From NCBI GenBank assembly GCA_946405655.1, contig CAMJHX010000012.1, forward strand, positions 1 to 14,033: DNA of 14,033 bases. Reading direction: 5' to 3'. The position numbers and the translations under genes were made by a program. Source of the stretch: an uncultured Clostridia bacterium (GTDB taxonomy: Bacteria > Bacillota > Clostridia > Oscillospirales > Oscillospiraceae). Positions within the stretch are counted from its first letter, which is position 1; each line of letters starts with the position of its first letter. Positions 1 through 7,261 of the stretch are shown piece after piece. The notes under the pieces were generated by a model that worked only from the letters and a program-made list of their open reading frames with translations, did no database searches and had not been told where the DNA came from.

Positions 1-684
1 CACGGCGCCGACGCTGTGCCAGCCAAAATGACCGATCAGGTCGCCGATCAGATCGTCGATGCTGCCGGAGTTTCCTCCGGGGTTTCCGCCAATCAGATTC
101 CAAATGGCATCGAGATCAAAGTTTTTGCCTTCCAGTGCAGTGAGAAGTTTTTTTAGCGTTCCTTCGTTACTCGAAAGTGAGCTAATCAGATCTTCCAGAT
201 TGATGTCGCCGCCCTCGAGACGATCGAGCAGGGCGCCGGAGATCTGGCCCATGCTGAAGCCGTTGTCGGTCAGGGAACCGATGAGATCATTCCAGTTGAC
301 ACCGGCCTCGCCCTCCAGCGTGTCCAGAATTGCGTCGAGTACATCGTTCGGGTCAAAGCCGCTGCCGGTGAGGGAGCCGACGATGCTGTTCCAGTCAAAC
401 CCGGCGTCCGTGAGCATATCGGTCAGGGTGTTGACGTTCAGCCCCTCGTCCTTCAGGCTCTTGACGAGATCGTTGAGATCAAAGCCTTTGTCGCTGCCGA
501 TGCGGTCCAGCAGGGAATCGAGCAGCGTGCTGACGGTGAAAGCGGCGCTGCCGGTCTGATAGATGACGGCGGAGGGGGGATCGATCGAAATGTTGTTTGC
601 AGCGCTGGCACTGGTCAGCGTGCCGGCAAACAGACTCACGATCATCATCAGACTGAGCAGCCAGGAAATCGTTCGTTTCGTCAT
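1..684 (-). CDS. Secreted helical-repeat surface protein, N-terminal part (cut by window edge)
   Basis: This reading frame is open from ATG at 684 to the window edge (228 codons); its 3' end lies outside. The start follows a GGAAGG ribosome binding site. Residues 1-28 form a signal peptide: MTKR basic end, hydrophobic core around LLSLMMIVSLFAG, then SASA-ANN as a likely cleavage site. The mature part is acidic and Leu/Asp-rich and made of helical units with recurring patterns such as GFDLNDLV, GFDWNSIV, VNWNDLIGSL and INLEDLISSL. Signal peptide, the VSTLLDSL/VTTILDSI segment and repeat register match the next minus-strand gene (867-4169), so the two are paralogs. By analogy its missing C-terminus may carry SLH segments, but that is inference. 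No characterised domain is recognised in the repeats. A strand-specific promoter lies just upstream (723-750), so it is transcribed separately from its paralog. Confidence 0.85.
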   Translation of the reverse strand, partial: MTKRTISWLLSLMMIVSLFAGTLTSASAANNISIDPPSAVIYQTGSAAFTVSTLLDSLLDRIGSDKGFDLNDLVKSLKDEGLNVNTLTDMLTDAGFDWNSIVGSLTGSGFDPNDVLDAILDTLEGEAGVNWNDLIGSLTDNGFSMGQISGALLDRLEGGDINLEDLISSLSSNEGTLKKLLTALEGKNFDLDAIWNLIGGNPGGNSGSIDDLIGDLIGHFGWHSVGAV

Positions 685-722
685 GTTTCTTATCCTTCCT
701 TTCCAAAAATCCGGATGAACCC

Positions 723-750
723 ATTTTAGCACATTCCGCCGGAGAATCAA
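723..750 (-). promoter_or_regulatory. Promoter of the partial surface-protein gene
   Basis: Read on the minus strand, TTGATT (745-750) and TAAAAT (723-728) are 16 nt apart, and TGC directly precedes the -10, giving an extended -10 (TGCTAAAAT). The predicted transcript would start near 716, about 30 nt before the ATG at 684. Sequence-based call only. Confidence 0.6.
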
Positions 751-818
751 GCGATCAACGACCGGAAATATACCCAAATGTGACCATCAGAATCTGTTCA
801 ATATGAATCTGACGAAGA

Positions 819-846
819 TGCGCCCGCCATGTTTCAGACGGGCGCA
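819..846 (-). terminator. Weak intrinsic terminator after the large SLH gene
   Basis: An 8-bp GC-rich stem (TGCGCCCG paired with CGGGCGCA) with a 12-nt loop lies 20 nt after the stop codon of the 867-4169 gene. On the minus strand the stem is followed by ATCTTCGTC, a poor U-tract, so termination may be partial and some transcription could reach the paralog downstream. Confidence 0.5.
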
Positions 847-866
847 ATGGAATTTTGAAAAATGGG

Positions 867-3800
867 TTACGCGGCGATCTCTGCCCAGATCTCCACGCCG
901 TCAGCACCGCGGGTGTAGGTGTGACCGTTCGCAGCTTCCTGGATGGCGAGATAGTACCACATGGTCGGATCCATGTTGTCCGAGAAGGTCTTCATGCCGG
1001 TCTCGGGCAGGGTCTCCGGGTTGCGGTCGAGCATGCGGTTGAGCATGGTCACGGCCTCGGCGCGGGTCACGGAGCTGTCCGGACGGAAGGTGCCGTCGTC
1101 ATAACCGTTGATCCAGCCACTGTTTGCAGCCGTGAGGATGAAGGAGACGGCCCAGTGATCCGCCACGTCGCTGAAGTCGACCGGCGTGATCTCTCTGCTC
1201 AGGTTCACGAGGACGCTCAGGCGGGTCAGCACCGTGGCGAGCTCCGCTCTGGTGATCGGGGCGTTGGGGAGGAAGGTGCCGTCCGGATAGCCGGTGAGCA
1301 CCTGTGCCTTCGCGAGGGTGGAGACTGCGGTGTTGAACCATTCGTTCGCCGGAACATCGGTGAAGCTGTTCACGCTCGTGCCGAAGACGTCGCGGCTGGC
1401 GTCGGTCAGCAGGCGATAGAGGATCACAGCGACCTCGGCGCGGGTGATCTGCGCGTTGGGATGGAAGGTGCCGTCCTCATAGCCGGTGATGTAGGCGATG
1501 TGGCGCTCGTTGTCCAGCACCGGAGCGGTGGGCTCGGTCGTGGGCTCCACAGGCGCCTTTGCGGCCTTGACGACCAGAACGCCGTCGCTGGAGGTGAGCT
1601 CCTTGCCGGAGATGGTCAGTGTGCAGAAGTAGACATAGGTCTCGTCCTGCTCGGGCGCGTCGTCGCGGCTCACGGTGAGCGTGCGGGTATCCGCGCCGGC
1701 GTAGGTGTTCGCGTCATTCACAGCGGAGACCGCGACCGCGCCGGAGGCGGTGCGCACCTTCCACTGATAGGTGATGAGGCTGCCGAACAGCAGGTCGATG
1801 ATCGCCTGCGGGTCATTGCCGAGTGCCTTGAGCTTTTCGAGGATGGCGTCAAAGTCAAAGCCGTCGGCCAGAAGCGCCTGGAGAATGTCCTTCAGCATGC
1901 CGCCGAAGTCGTCGCCGAGCGCATCCTGCAGCGCCTCAAAGAGATTGTCGAGATCGATCTTGCCCGCGAACGCGTTCAGGATCAGCTCGATCGCGCCCTT
2001 GAAGTCCATGTCGCCGCCGATGAGCTCCTGCACCGCGGCAATCAGCTCCGTCAGCTCGTCCGCAGTCAGGGCGTCCATGTTGAACTCGTCTGCGATCTTC
2101 GCGAGCACGCTCTCGAGATCAAAGTCGATGTTCATCGCCTCGAGACCGGCGACGAGCGCCTTGAACAGCTTCGCGATGTCGAGATCCTCGCCGAGACCGT
2201 TCTTGAGAATGTCGATGACAGACGCCAGATCGATCTGCTCGCCGAGCGCTTCTTCGATGGCAGCCTTGACGGAATCCACGTCGATCTTGCCGTCAGAGAG
2301 CTTGTCCACAACGCTCTTCAGGAAGGCGGAGAGGTCGAAGTTCTCGCCCATGGCTTCTGCAAACTTGCTGAAGTCAAAGTCGGTGATATCCTGCTCCTCG
2401 AGCGCCGCGACGAGCGCGTTCACGAACGAGGCGACGTCAATGTCGCCGGTGTCGAGCTTGTCGACGAGGGAAGCGACCAGAGCGTCAAAATCCACGCTCT
2501 CGCCAAGGGCGTTCTTGAACGCCTCGAGGGAGAAGCCGTTGTCGATGATGTCCATCAGCGCGGCAGTGAGCTTGTTGAGATCCATCTCGGTGCCGAGCGC
2601 GTCGTTGATCGCCGCCGTGACCTTGGTGAGATCCACCTGATCGCCGAACATTTTCAGCACGGTGCGCCAATCCTGCTCGCCGCCGATGAGATCCTGCAGC
2701 GCGTTCACGATCTCCATGACCTCCTCGGAGGTGAGCTCGGTGCCGAGCTTATCGGAGATGATGGCCATGATGCTGTCCATCTCGGGAATTTCCACGTTCA
2801 TGCTGCGCAGCGCGGCAAAGAGCGCCTGCACATATTTCACAACGTCGACGTCCTCGCCGAAGTCTCTCTTGAGCATATCCAGAACGGTCGCGGGATCAAT
2901 CTGCTCGCCGAGGGCTTCCTCGACGGCCTGCTTCACGGCAGCCATGTCGATCTCGCCGTCGCTGATCTTGTCCACGACGCTCTGCAGGAAGGCAGCGGCG
3001 TCAAAGCCCTCGCCCATCGCCTCAGCAAACTTCTCAAAGTCGAAGTCGGTGATATCCTGCTCGCCGAGCGCGGCGACGAGCGCCTTCATGAGAGAGGCGA
3101 CGTCCACATCGCCGGTGTCGAGCTTGTCCGCGAGAGAGCTAAAGAGCGCCTCCAGATCCGCGCCGTCGAGCGCGGCCTTCATCGCGTCGAGAGAGAAGCC
3201 GGCGTTCACAATGTCCATAAAGGACGCTTCGATCTGCTCAAAGGTCAGATCCGTGCCGAGGAACTCGTTGAACTTCTCCACAAAGGGAGCAACGTCAACC
3301 TCGGTGTCAAACACATTCAGCAGCGTCTGAATCAGCTCTGCGTAATTGAACTCGCCGTTCGTCGCGTCCTGAATCAGCTTGACGGCCTTTTCCAGACCAA
3401 AGTCATCGCCCAAAACGTCCTTGAGCGCGGTGATCGCCTCGGGCAGGGGAATGGAATCTGCCCAGGACTTGGCCATCGCCATGAGCGCCTCGATCTGCTC
3501 GGCGGACAGACTGTCGCCAAAGAGCGCCATCACAGCGTCGATGAGATCGGAGCTGTCGAGCATGGTCGTTTCCGCAGCGGCAGCAAAGGGCTTTGCGCTG
3601 CTGTTCTGGCCGAGATCGCCGAGCATGGAGAGCAGAATCTCCATCAGACCCTGCGTATCCATGTTCTGCAGGGTGGCAAGGAGGGAATTGAGCAGATCGG
3701 ACTGGAACCCGGTGTTGCCCAGAGCGCTGAGCAGCATCGCGAGCAGATCCGTGTCGCCCATGAGATCCTTCACGAGATCCTCCAGATTCAGCTGGCTGCC

Positions 3801-4169
3801 GCTGAGCATGCCGGCGAGCATATCGGCGATCTGAGAGATGCCGACGCCGTTGTTCTGCAGCGACTTGACAATGTCCTCCCAATTGAAGCCGACTTCGTTC
3901 AGCAGGGAAGAGAGCGCGTCGATGCTGAGTCCTTCCTCCAGAAAGCCCTTGACCAGCGCACTGAGGTCAAAGTCCTTGCCGTCCTTGATCTGTCCGGCAA
4001 TGGAATCCAAAATGGTGGTCACGGTGAAGTCCACCGAACCGGTGCCTTCGATGACAGCGTTTGCCGGCGTGACCGTCACGCCGAAGCTGGCGGCGCGCGC
4101 AGGCATGGCGCCGGCGAAGAGGCCGACCACCATCATCAGGCAGAGAAGCAGCGAGATAGAGCGTTTCAC
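867..4169 (-). CDS. Giant secreted helical-repeat protein with Ig-like domain and three SLH segments
   Basis: An 1100-residue cell-surface protein. The chosen start is GTG at 4169. It follows AAGGAAAGG, is 42-50 nt after a good promoter, and gives a clean signal peptide (MKRSISLLLCLMMVVGLFAG, then ARA-A near residue 26) aligned with the paralog. The longer frame from ATG at 4340 starts upstream of that promoter. Residues ~30-790 are acidic, Leu/Asp-rich helical repeats, including a ~222-residue tandem duplication (291-511 and 512-737) and a third partial copy (738-786). Residues ~797-868 look like a bacterial Ig-like domain (ITYQWKV...YFCTLTI). Three SLH segments follow: ~887-920 (ITGYEDGTFHPNAQITRAE; the first half is short), 936-984 and 999-1046. 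The C-terminus is the typical MWYYLAIQEAANGH tail. SLH domains bind pyruvylated secondary wall polymers, so this protein is probably wall-anchored. Its function is unknown; adhesin, S-layer component or structural spacer are all possible. Confidence 0.93.
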   Translation of the reverse strand: MKRSISLLLCLMMVVGLFAGAMPARAASFGVTVTPANAVIEGTGSVDFTVTTILDSIAGQIKDGKDFDLSALVKGFLEEGLSIDALSSLLNEVGFNWEDIVKSLQNNGVGISQIADMLAGMLSGSQLNLEDLVKDLMGDTDLLAMLLSALGNTGFQSDLLNSLLATLQNMDTQGLMEILLSMLGDLGQNSSAKPFAAAAETTMLDSSDLIDAVMALFGDSLSAEQIEALMAMAKSWADSIPLPEAITALKDVLGDDFGLEKAVKLIQDATNGEFNYAELIQTLLNVFDTEVDVAPFVEKFNEFLGTDLTFEQIEASFMDIVNAGFSLDAMKAALDGADLEALFSSLADKLDTGDVDVASLMKALVAALGEQDITDFDFEKFAEAMGEGFDAAAFLQSVVDKISDGEIDMAAVKQAVEEALGEQIDPATVLDMLKRDFGEDVDVVKYVQALFAALRSMNVEIPEMDSIMAIISDKLGTELTSEEVMEIVNALQDLIGGEQDWRTVLKMFGDQVDLTKVTAAINDALGTEMDLNKLTAALMDIIDNGFSLEAFKNALGESVDFDALVASLVDKLDTGDIDVASFVNALVAALEEQDITDFDFSKFAEAMGENFDLSAFLKSVVDKLSDGKIDVDSVKAAIEEALGEQIDLASVIDILKNGLGEDLDIAKLFKALVAGLEAMNIDFDLESVLAKIADEFNMDALTADELTELIAAVQELIGGDMDFKGAIELILNAFAGKIDLDNLFEALQDALGDDFGGMLKDILQALLADGFDFDAILEKLKALGNDPQAIIDLLFGSLITYQWKVRTASGAVAVSAVNDANTYAGADTRTLTVSRDDAPEQDETYVYFCTLTISGKELTSSDGVLVVKAAKAPVEPTTEPTAPVLDNERHIAYITGYEDGTFHPNAQITRAEVAVILYRLLTDASRDVFGTSVNSFTDVPANEWFNTAVSTLAKAQVLTGYPDGTFLPNAPITRAELATVLTRLSVLVNLSREITPVDFSDVADHWAVSFILTAANSGWINGYDDGTFRPDSSVTRAEAVTMLNRMLDRNPETLPETGMKTFSDNMDPTMWYYLAIQEAANGHTYTRGADGVEIWAEIAA
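1812..3299 (-). repeat. Intragenic tandem duplication, ~666-bp unit (two copies plus a partial third)
   Basis: Within the large SLH protein, residues 291-511 (2637-3299) and 512-737 (1959-2636) align along their whole length. Shared landmarks are LGT near unit residue 14, GFSL near 34, DKLDTGD near 59, EQDITDFDF, KFAEAMGE, SVVDK, EEALGEQID and LIGG near the end. The DNA word gatatcctgctc recurs at 2385 and 3051, which are 666 bp apart and so in frame. A third, shorter copy (1812-1958) keeps IDLDNLFEALQDALG and ADGFDFDAI. Confidence 0.85.
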
Positions 4170-4217
4170 AATAATCTCATTCCTTTCCTTGGTGTGCATA
4201 TAGGGATAGACAATGAT

Positions 4218-4245
4218 ATTGTAACACATTTTAACTTTTTTGCAA
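4218..4245 (-). promoter_or_regulatory. Promoter of the large SLH gene
   Basis: On the minus strand TTGCAA (4240-4245) and TACAAT (4218-4223) are separated by 16 nt, with TGT immediately before the -10, making an extended -10 (TGTTACAAT). The transcript would start near 4211, giving a ~40-nt leader to the GTG at 4169. This position excludes an ATG at 4340 as the start. Confidence 0.65.
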
Positions 4246-4277
4246 GACTTTTGTTCTAAAAAAGTGAATAAACTTTT
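4234..4277. promoter_or_regulatory. Cluster of four ACTTTT half-sites between divergent promoters
   Basis: ACTTTT occurs at 4234-4239, 4247-4252 and 4272-4277, and its complement AAAAGT at 4260-4265. The starts are spaced 13, 13 and 12 bp. The array covers the -35 of the SLH gene and fills the gap to the -35 of the phosphatase gene, where a shared regulator could act. The region is AT-rich, so chance is possible. Confidence 0.3.
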
Positions 4278-4283
4278 AACAGG

Positions 4284-4312
4284 TTGACAAAAAACAGGAG
4301 AAATTGTAAATT
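4284..4312 (+). promoter_or_regulatory. Promoter of the phosphatase operon
   Basis: Perfect -35 TTGACA (4284-4289), a 17-nt spacer and -10 TAAATT (4307-4312). The transcript would begin near 4319, leaving a ~20-nt leader that holds the AAAGGAGG ribosome binding site (4323-4330). Confidence 0.7.
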
Positions 4313-4338
4313 GAGATGCAGAAAAGGAGGGACGCGGC

Positions 4339-5409
4339 ATGAAAACCGTCTGCTATGTACAATCCAATATCGGCACGACCCGTCCCGCAAACGAGGATAA
4401 TTATTATTGCTGCGGCAGCTTCCGAGAGCGTCTGCAGGCGCCGGTGGAGGAGCTGCTCCAGAATCCGGAGGGTGAGGCGCTGCTCTTTGCCGTGTTTGAC
4501 GGCATGGGCGGCGAGGCTGCCGGAGACGAGGCGTCGCTTTTGTGCGCGCAGACGCTGGATCGGGAGCGGATCGAAGGCGGCATGTTTGAAGCGCCTGCCT
4601 ACTATCACCGTGCCAACGCCGCGGTGACCAGCCTTGGCCAGCGCATCGGGGAGACGAGCGGCTCTACCGCAGCGGTGGCTTATCTGCGCGCAAACCGGCT
4701 CTTTGTGAGCAACGTGGGCGACAGCCGTGTCTATCATCTGCGTGGAAACGCGCTTCGCTGCCTGACCTATGACCATACGCGCTATCAGCAGCTGGCGGAC
4801 AGCGGCTATACGGTCATCGATGAGGGCGAGCGCCATGTGCTCACGCAGTTTCTCGGCATGGGCATTCAGCGCCCGATGAGCCCGCACTTTGCCATTTCCG
4901 TTCCGCTCGAGGCAGGGGACCGCATTCTCCTCTGCAGCGATGGTCTTTCCGGTACACTGGACGACGCCGAGATCCGTGCGCTGCTGCAGGAGGGCGGTCC
5001 GGAGCAGGCTGGCCGCGCGCTCGTGCGGCAGGCGATGGATGCCGGCTCCATGGATAACATCACGGTGCTCATTGCGGACGTCACCGAGCTCGACGATGGC
5101 GAAGATCCGCTCGTGGATCCCTGGAGCGACGCGCCTGTCACGCGCCGGTTTGACGTTCCGACGCCGGAGCAGATCTCCAAGGAAGAGAACGCAGTCGAGC
5201 GGGAGCACCGGCGTGAGATCCGCAAATCCGTCTGGCTTGTGATTCTCTCGCTTCTGGGCGTGCTTGCGCTGTCAGGCGGCATCATCTGGCTTGCGCTGTA
5301 TCACGCGCCGGATCGGGACGCCGCGGCGCCGACCACCGCGCATATTGACGCGGCTGCGGATTTTTGGTATCATCAATCCGAACAGAGTCCGGGTCTGCTC
5401 GACCTGTAA
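4339..5409 (+). CDS. Membrane-anchored PP2C-family Ser/Thr protein phosphatase
   Basis: A metal-dependent phosphatase that removes phosphate from Ser/Thr in proteins, normally opposing Hanks-type kinases such as PrkC in Firmicutes. The PP2C core spans residues 1-250 and all main motifs are intact: RPANEDNYY (15-23), FDGMGG (53-58) with metal-binding Asp, SGSTAAV (107-113), GDSRVY (127-132), LTYDHTRY (142-149), LCSDGLSG (198-205) and DNITVLIADV (239-248). A ~45-residue charged linker leads to one membrane span (~297-321), then a ~35-residue tail predicted outside. PrpC/Stp proteins are usually soluble and about 240 residues long, so the anchor is an addition. The start has AAAGGAGG 8 nt upstream. 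It is the first gene of an operon with the small membrane protein at 5424 and is divergent from the large SLH gene. No partner kinase gene is in the window. Confidence 0.93.
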   Translation: MKTVCYVQSNIGTTRPANEDNYYCCGSFRERLQAPVEELLQNPEGEALLFAVFDGMGGEAAGDEASLLCAQTLDRERIEGGMFEAPAYYHRANAAVTSLGQRIGETSGSTAAVAYLRANRLFVSNVGDSRVYHLRGNALRCLTYDHTRYQQLADSGYTVIDEGERHVLTQFLGMGIQRPMSPHFAISVPLEAGDRILLCSDGLSGTLDDAEIRALLQEGGPEQAGRALVRQAMDAGSMDNITVLIADVTELDDGEDPLVDPWSDAPVTRRFDVPTPEQISKEENAVEREHRREIRKSVWLVILSLLGVLALSGGIIWLALYHAPDRDAAAPTTAHIDAAADFWYHQSEQSPGLLDL

Positions 5410-5423
5410 CGGAGGGAACAGCC

Positions 5424-5633
5424 ATGTCAGAAGCCTTCACAGTTTTGAACACCGGAGATGCAGATCGCCGTCTGCTCCTGAAGCTGCAGAATCGTCTGCT
5501 GCAGACGCCGCCGTCCACGGAGCACTCTTCCGCGCGGGACGAGGATCGCATCACGGCGCTGACGTTCGCTCTCGCGCCCATGACGCTTGCGTTTCTCTAT
5601 TTGATCATACTCAGTTTGATTCTTTTCCGATAA
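5424..5633 (+). CDS. Small single-span membrane protein (69 aa), unknown function
   Basis: This small gene begins 14 nt after the phosphatase stop codon. Its GGAGGG ribosome binding site (5411-5416) is 7 nt before ATG, which decides this start over an in-frame ATG at 5364 inside the phosphatase gene. The first ~44 residues are polar and charged (DADRRLLLKLQNRLL, then STEHSSARDEDR). Residues ~45-68 are one hydrophobic span (TLAFLYLIILSLILF) ending in a lone Arg. There is no signal-peptidase site, so it is probably a C-terminally anchored protein with its N-terminus in the cytoplasm. I do not recognise a family. Tight coupling suggests it works with the membrane-bound phosphatase, perhaps as a regulator or scaffold, but that is inference. 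A strong terminator follows directly. Confidence 0.75.
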   Translation: MSEAFTVLNTGDADRRLLLKLQNRLLQTPPSTEHSSARDEDRITALTFALAPMTLAFLYLIILSLILFR

Positions 5634-5636
5634 ATC

Positions 5637-5675
5637 AAAAGATCGGCTGCCTCAGTCAGAGACAGCCGATCTTTT
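5637..5675. terminator. Bidirectional intrinsic terminator between convergent genes
   Basis: The 13-bp arms AAAAGATCGGCTG (5637-5649) and CAGCCGATCTTTT (5663-5675) pair, with T-runs on both strands. It ends the phosphatase operon on the plus strand and the amidase gene (stop at 5693) on the minus strand. Confidence 0.9.
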
Positions 5676-5692
5676 TGGTTCGTTGGATTTGA

Positions 5693-7069
5693 TTAAGCTT
5701 CCGCCTCCGGAGGCAGCGCGATTTCCGGAGAGAGAACCGCCTCTACCGCTGCGGGTGCTTCTTCAGCAGCGGGGTGGGCGTGGAGATAGTCGTGCATTCG
5801 AAGCAGGATGGTGCAGGCTTCGGCGCGCGTGGCGCTGCCCTGCGGGACAAAGCCCTCGTCTCTGCCGTTGAGCAGACTGTTTGCGTAGCAGAAGAGAACG
5901 TCATTCTTCGCGTAGGGCTGGATCTGATCCAGATCCGGAATGCTTGCGCCGCCGCCCTCCGGCGCCTGCACGCTTATCCCCTTGTGCTTGAGATAGAGCG
6001 TCATGATATGCGCCATCTGCTCGCGGGTGATGGCCGCTGCGGGCTGGAAGGTGCCGTCGTCAAAGCCGTTGATGATCCCGGCGCTGACTGCCCAGGCGAC
6101 GCTGGCGGCATAATATTCCTCCGCCGGCACATCCGGGAACGGATTTGTCGTGATCGGCGCCGCCGTCTCGCCGCTGAGTCTGGCAAGCAGCGTTACGAAA
6201 TCCGCGCGGGTCAGCGTGTTGTCAGGTCTGAAGGTGTTGTCGGGATAGCCGGTGACCCAGCCCTTGCTCACGGCAATGTCGATCATGTCAGCCGCCCAGT
6301 GTTCACTGTAGTCAACCAGCTGGCGGGGATTGCTGCCGATCTTCTGCAGCCCGTAATAGGCGGCGATGCCGTTCGCGTCAGCCAGCGCCAGCGCCTGCAG
6401 CTTCTCCTCGCTGCTGAGATAATTCCGGAAGTCGTCCTCGTTGGTGAGATAGCAGTGCTCCACGATCAGAGAGGGAATGTTCTGCCAGATGCCCTCGCGC
6501 ACGATGGCGTAATAATCCGCGACGGTGCCGTTGGGGTTTCTCCGGTCGCTGGAATTCATTTTCAGATGGCCGCGGTTGAGCAGACCGAGCTGGGAGAGCG
6601 TGAGCAGCATGTTCGTGCCGAGCGCGATGCCGACGTCGGCGCACTCACGATTGTAATAGCCGTTGCTCGTGAGCATCATGACGCCGTGAGTCTCTGTGTT
6701 TTCCAGCGCGTTTAAGTGCAGACTGATGAGCACATCCGCGCCGTTCTGGACGGCGAAATCCACGCGGGGCTTGACCTTCTCGGGATCGATCGTGGGCATT
6801 TCACCCTGCCGATCCGTGCGGGTCATGATCACCTTGACATTCTCATAGGTCTCCAGCTCTGCGCGGAGATACAGTGCGATCTTCAGCACCAGATCGGCCT
6901 CCTGATATTCCACGCCGTCGTAGGTGGCAACCGCGCCGCTGTCTCTGGCTCCGTGACCGGGGTCGAGGCAGATCACCAGCGGTTCTTCTTCTGCCGCAAA
7001 TGCCGTGCCGGCAAGAGAAACACAGAGCACTGCGGCGAGCAGCAGCGAAAGGATTCGTTTTGCATTCAT
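5693..7069 (-). CDS. Secreted N-acetylmuramoyl-L-alanine amidase (Amidase_3) with three SLH segments
   Basis: A 458-residue cell-wall hydrolase that cleaves the bond between N-acetylmuramic acid and the L-Ala of the stem peptide, acting outside the membrane. Signal peptide 1-26 (MNAKRILSLLLAAVLCVSL, then AFA-A). The Amidase_3 domain (~30-242) shows the expected Zn site and catalytic Glu: H39 in LDPGHG, E57 in YQEADL, H118 in ISLHLNA and E204 in IVEHCYLTN. Three SLH segments follow: ~252-298 (GWVTGYPDNTFRPDNTLTRA), 311-360 (GIINGFDDGTFQPAAAITRE) and ~379-428, then an Ala/Glu/Pro-rich tail. The start at 7069 is the only ATG that gives a normal signal peptide; an ATG at 7162 lies on the promoter. 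Its ribosome binding site is unusually far away (see the entry at 7078-7105). The SLH segments should anchor it to the wall, like the large SLH protein nearby. Confidence 0.95.
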   Translation of the reverse strand: MNAKRILSLLLAAVLCVSLAGTAFAAEEEPLVICLDPGHGARDSGAVATYDGVEYQEADLVLKIALYLRAELETYENVKVIMTRTDRQGEMPTIDPEKVKPRVDFAVQNGADVLISLHLNALENTETHGVMMLTSNGYYNRECADVGIALGTNMLLTLSQLGLLNRGHLKMNSSDRRNPNGTVADYYAIVREGIWQNIPSLIVEHCYLTNEDDFRNYLSSEEKLQALALADANGIAAYYGLQKIGSNPRQLVDYSEHWAADMIDIAVSKGWVTGYPDNTFRPDNTLTRADFVTLLARLSGETAAPITTNPFPDVPAEEYYAASVAWAVSAGIINGFDDGTFQPAAAITREQMAHIMTLYLKHKGISVQAPEGGGASIPDLDQIQPYAKNDVLFCYANSLLNGRDEGFVPQGSATRAEACTILLRMHDYLHAHPAAEEAPAAVEAVLSPEIALPPEAEA

Positions 7070-7077
7070 ATGATGTC

Positions 7078-7105
7078 GTCTGCAGGGAGCAGACACACCT
7101 CCTTT
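7078..7105 (-). promoter_or_regulatory. Distant Shine-Dalgarno with spacer hairpin for the amidase gene
   Basis: AAAGGAGG (minus strand, 7098-7105) is the only strong ribosome binding site but ends 28 nt before the ATG at 7069. Between them, GTCTGC (7089-7094) and GCAGAC (7078-7083) can form a 6-bp hairpin with a TCCCT loop. Folding it out reduces the effective spacing to 11 nt. An in-frame GTG at 7096 lies only 1 nt after the AAAGGAGG and is too close to use. Confidence 0.5.
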
Positions 7106-7133
7106 ATATGTGTTATGTAAATCAATCGTGCTC

Positions 7134-7162
7134 ATTATAATCGATGTGTTTGAAAAAAGCAA
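7134..7162 (-). promoter_or_regulatory. Promoter of the amidase gene
   Basis: On the minus strand a perfect -10 TATAAT (7134-7139) sits 17 nt from TTGCTT (7157-7162). The transcript would start near 7127, giving a ~58-nt leader that contains the distant ribosome binding site and hairpin. Confidence 0.7.
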
Positions 7163-7185
7163 TCCCGCAGAAAAAGGAAAGACGG

Positions 7186-7214
7186 TTGACTTTCCGTTGC
7201 CGGAATGTTATGGT
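7186..7214 (+). promoter_or_regulatory. Promoter of the nucleotidyltransferase gene
   Basis: TTGACT (7186-7191), a 17-nt spacer and TATGGT (7209-7214). The transcript would begin near 7221, about 40 nt ahead of the chosen ATG at 7262. A further TATAAT at 7237-7242 has no matching -35. Confidence 0.6.
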
Positions 7215-7261
7215 AAGTAACGACCACAATATAAAGTATAATCAATATGGGGAATCACATT

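Noticed and set aside
855..4259. A 1134-codon open frame on the plus strand antisense to the large SLH gene
   Set aside because: It is a shadow: sense codons TTA, CTA and TCA, which would make antisense stops, are rarely used in this GC-rich gene. The minus strand has signal peptide, SLH segments, ribosome binding site and promoter; the antisense product is His/Glu/Val-rich low complexity.
4170..4340. N-terminal extension of the large SLH protein to ATG 4340
   Set aside because: It would begin upstream of the predicted promoter and overlap the divergent phosphatase start, and would bury the signal peptide 57 residues inside the protein.
4276..5208. A 310-codon minus-strand frame opposite the phosphatase gene
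   Set aside because: The plus strand carries all PP2C motifs; the antisense product is Arg/His/Ala-rich with no motif or ribosome binding site.
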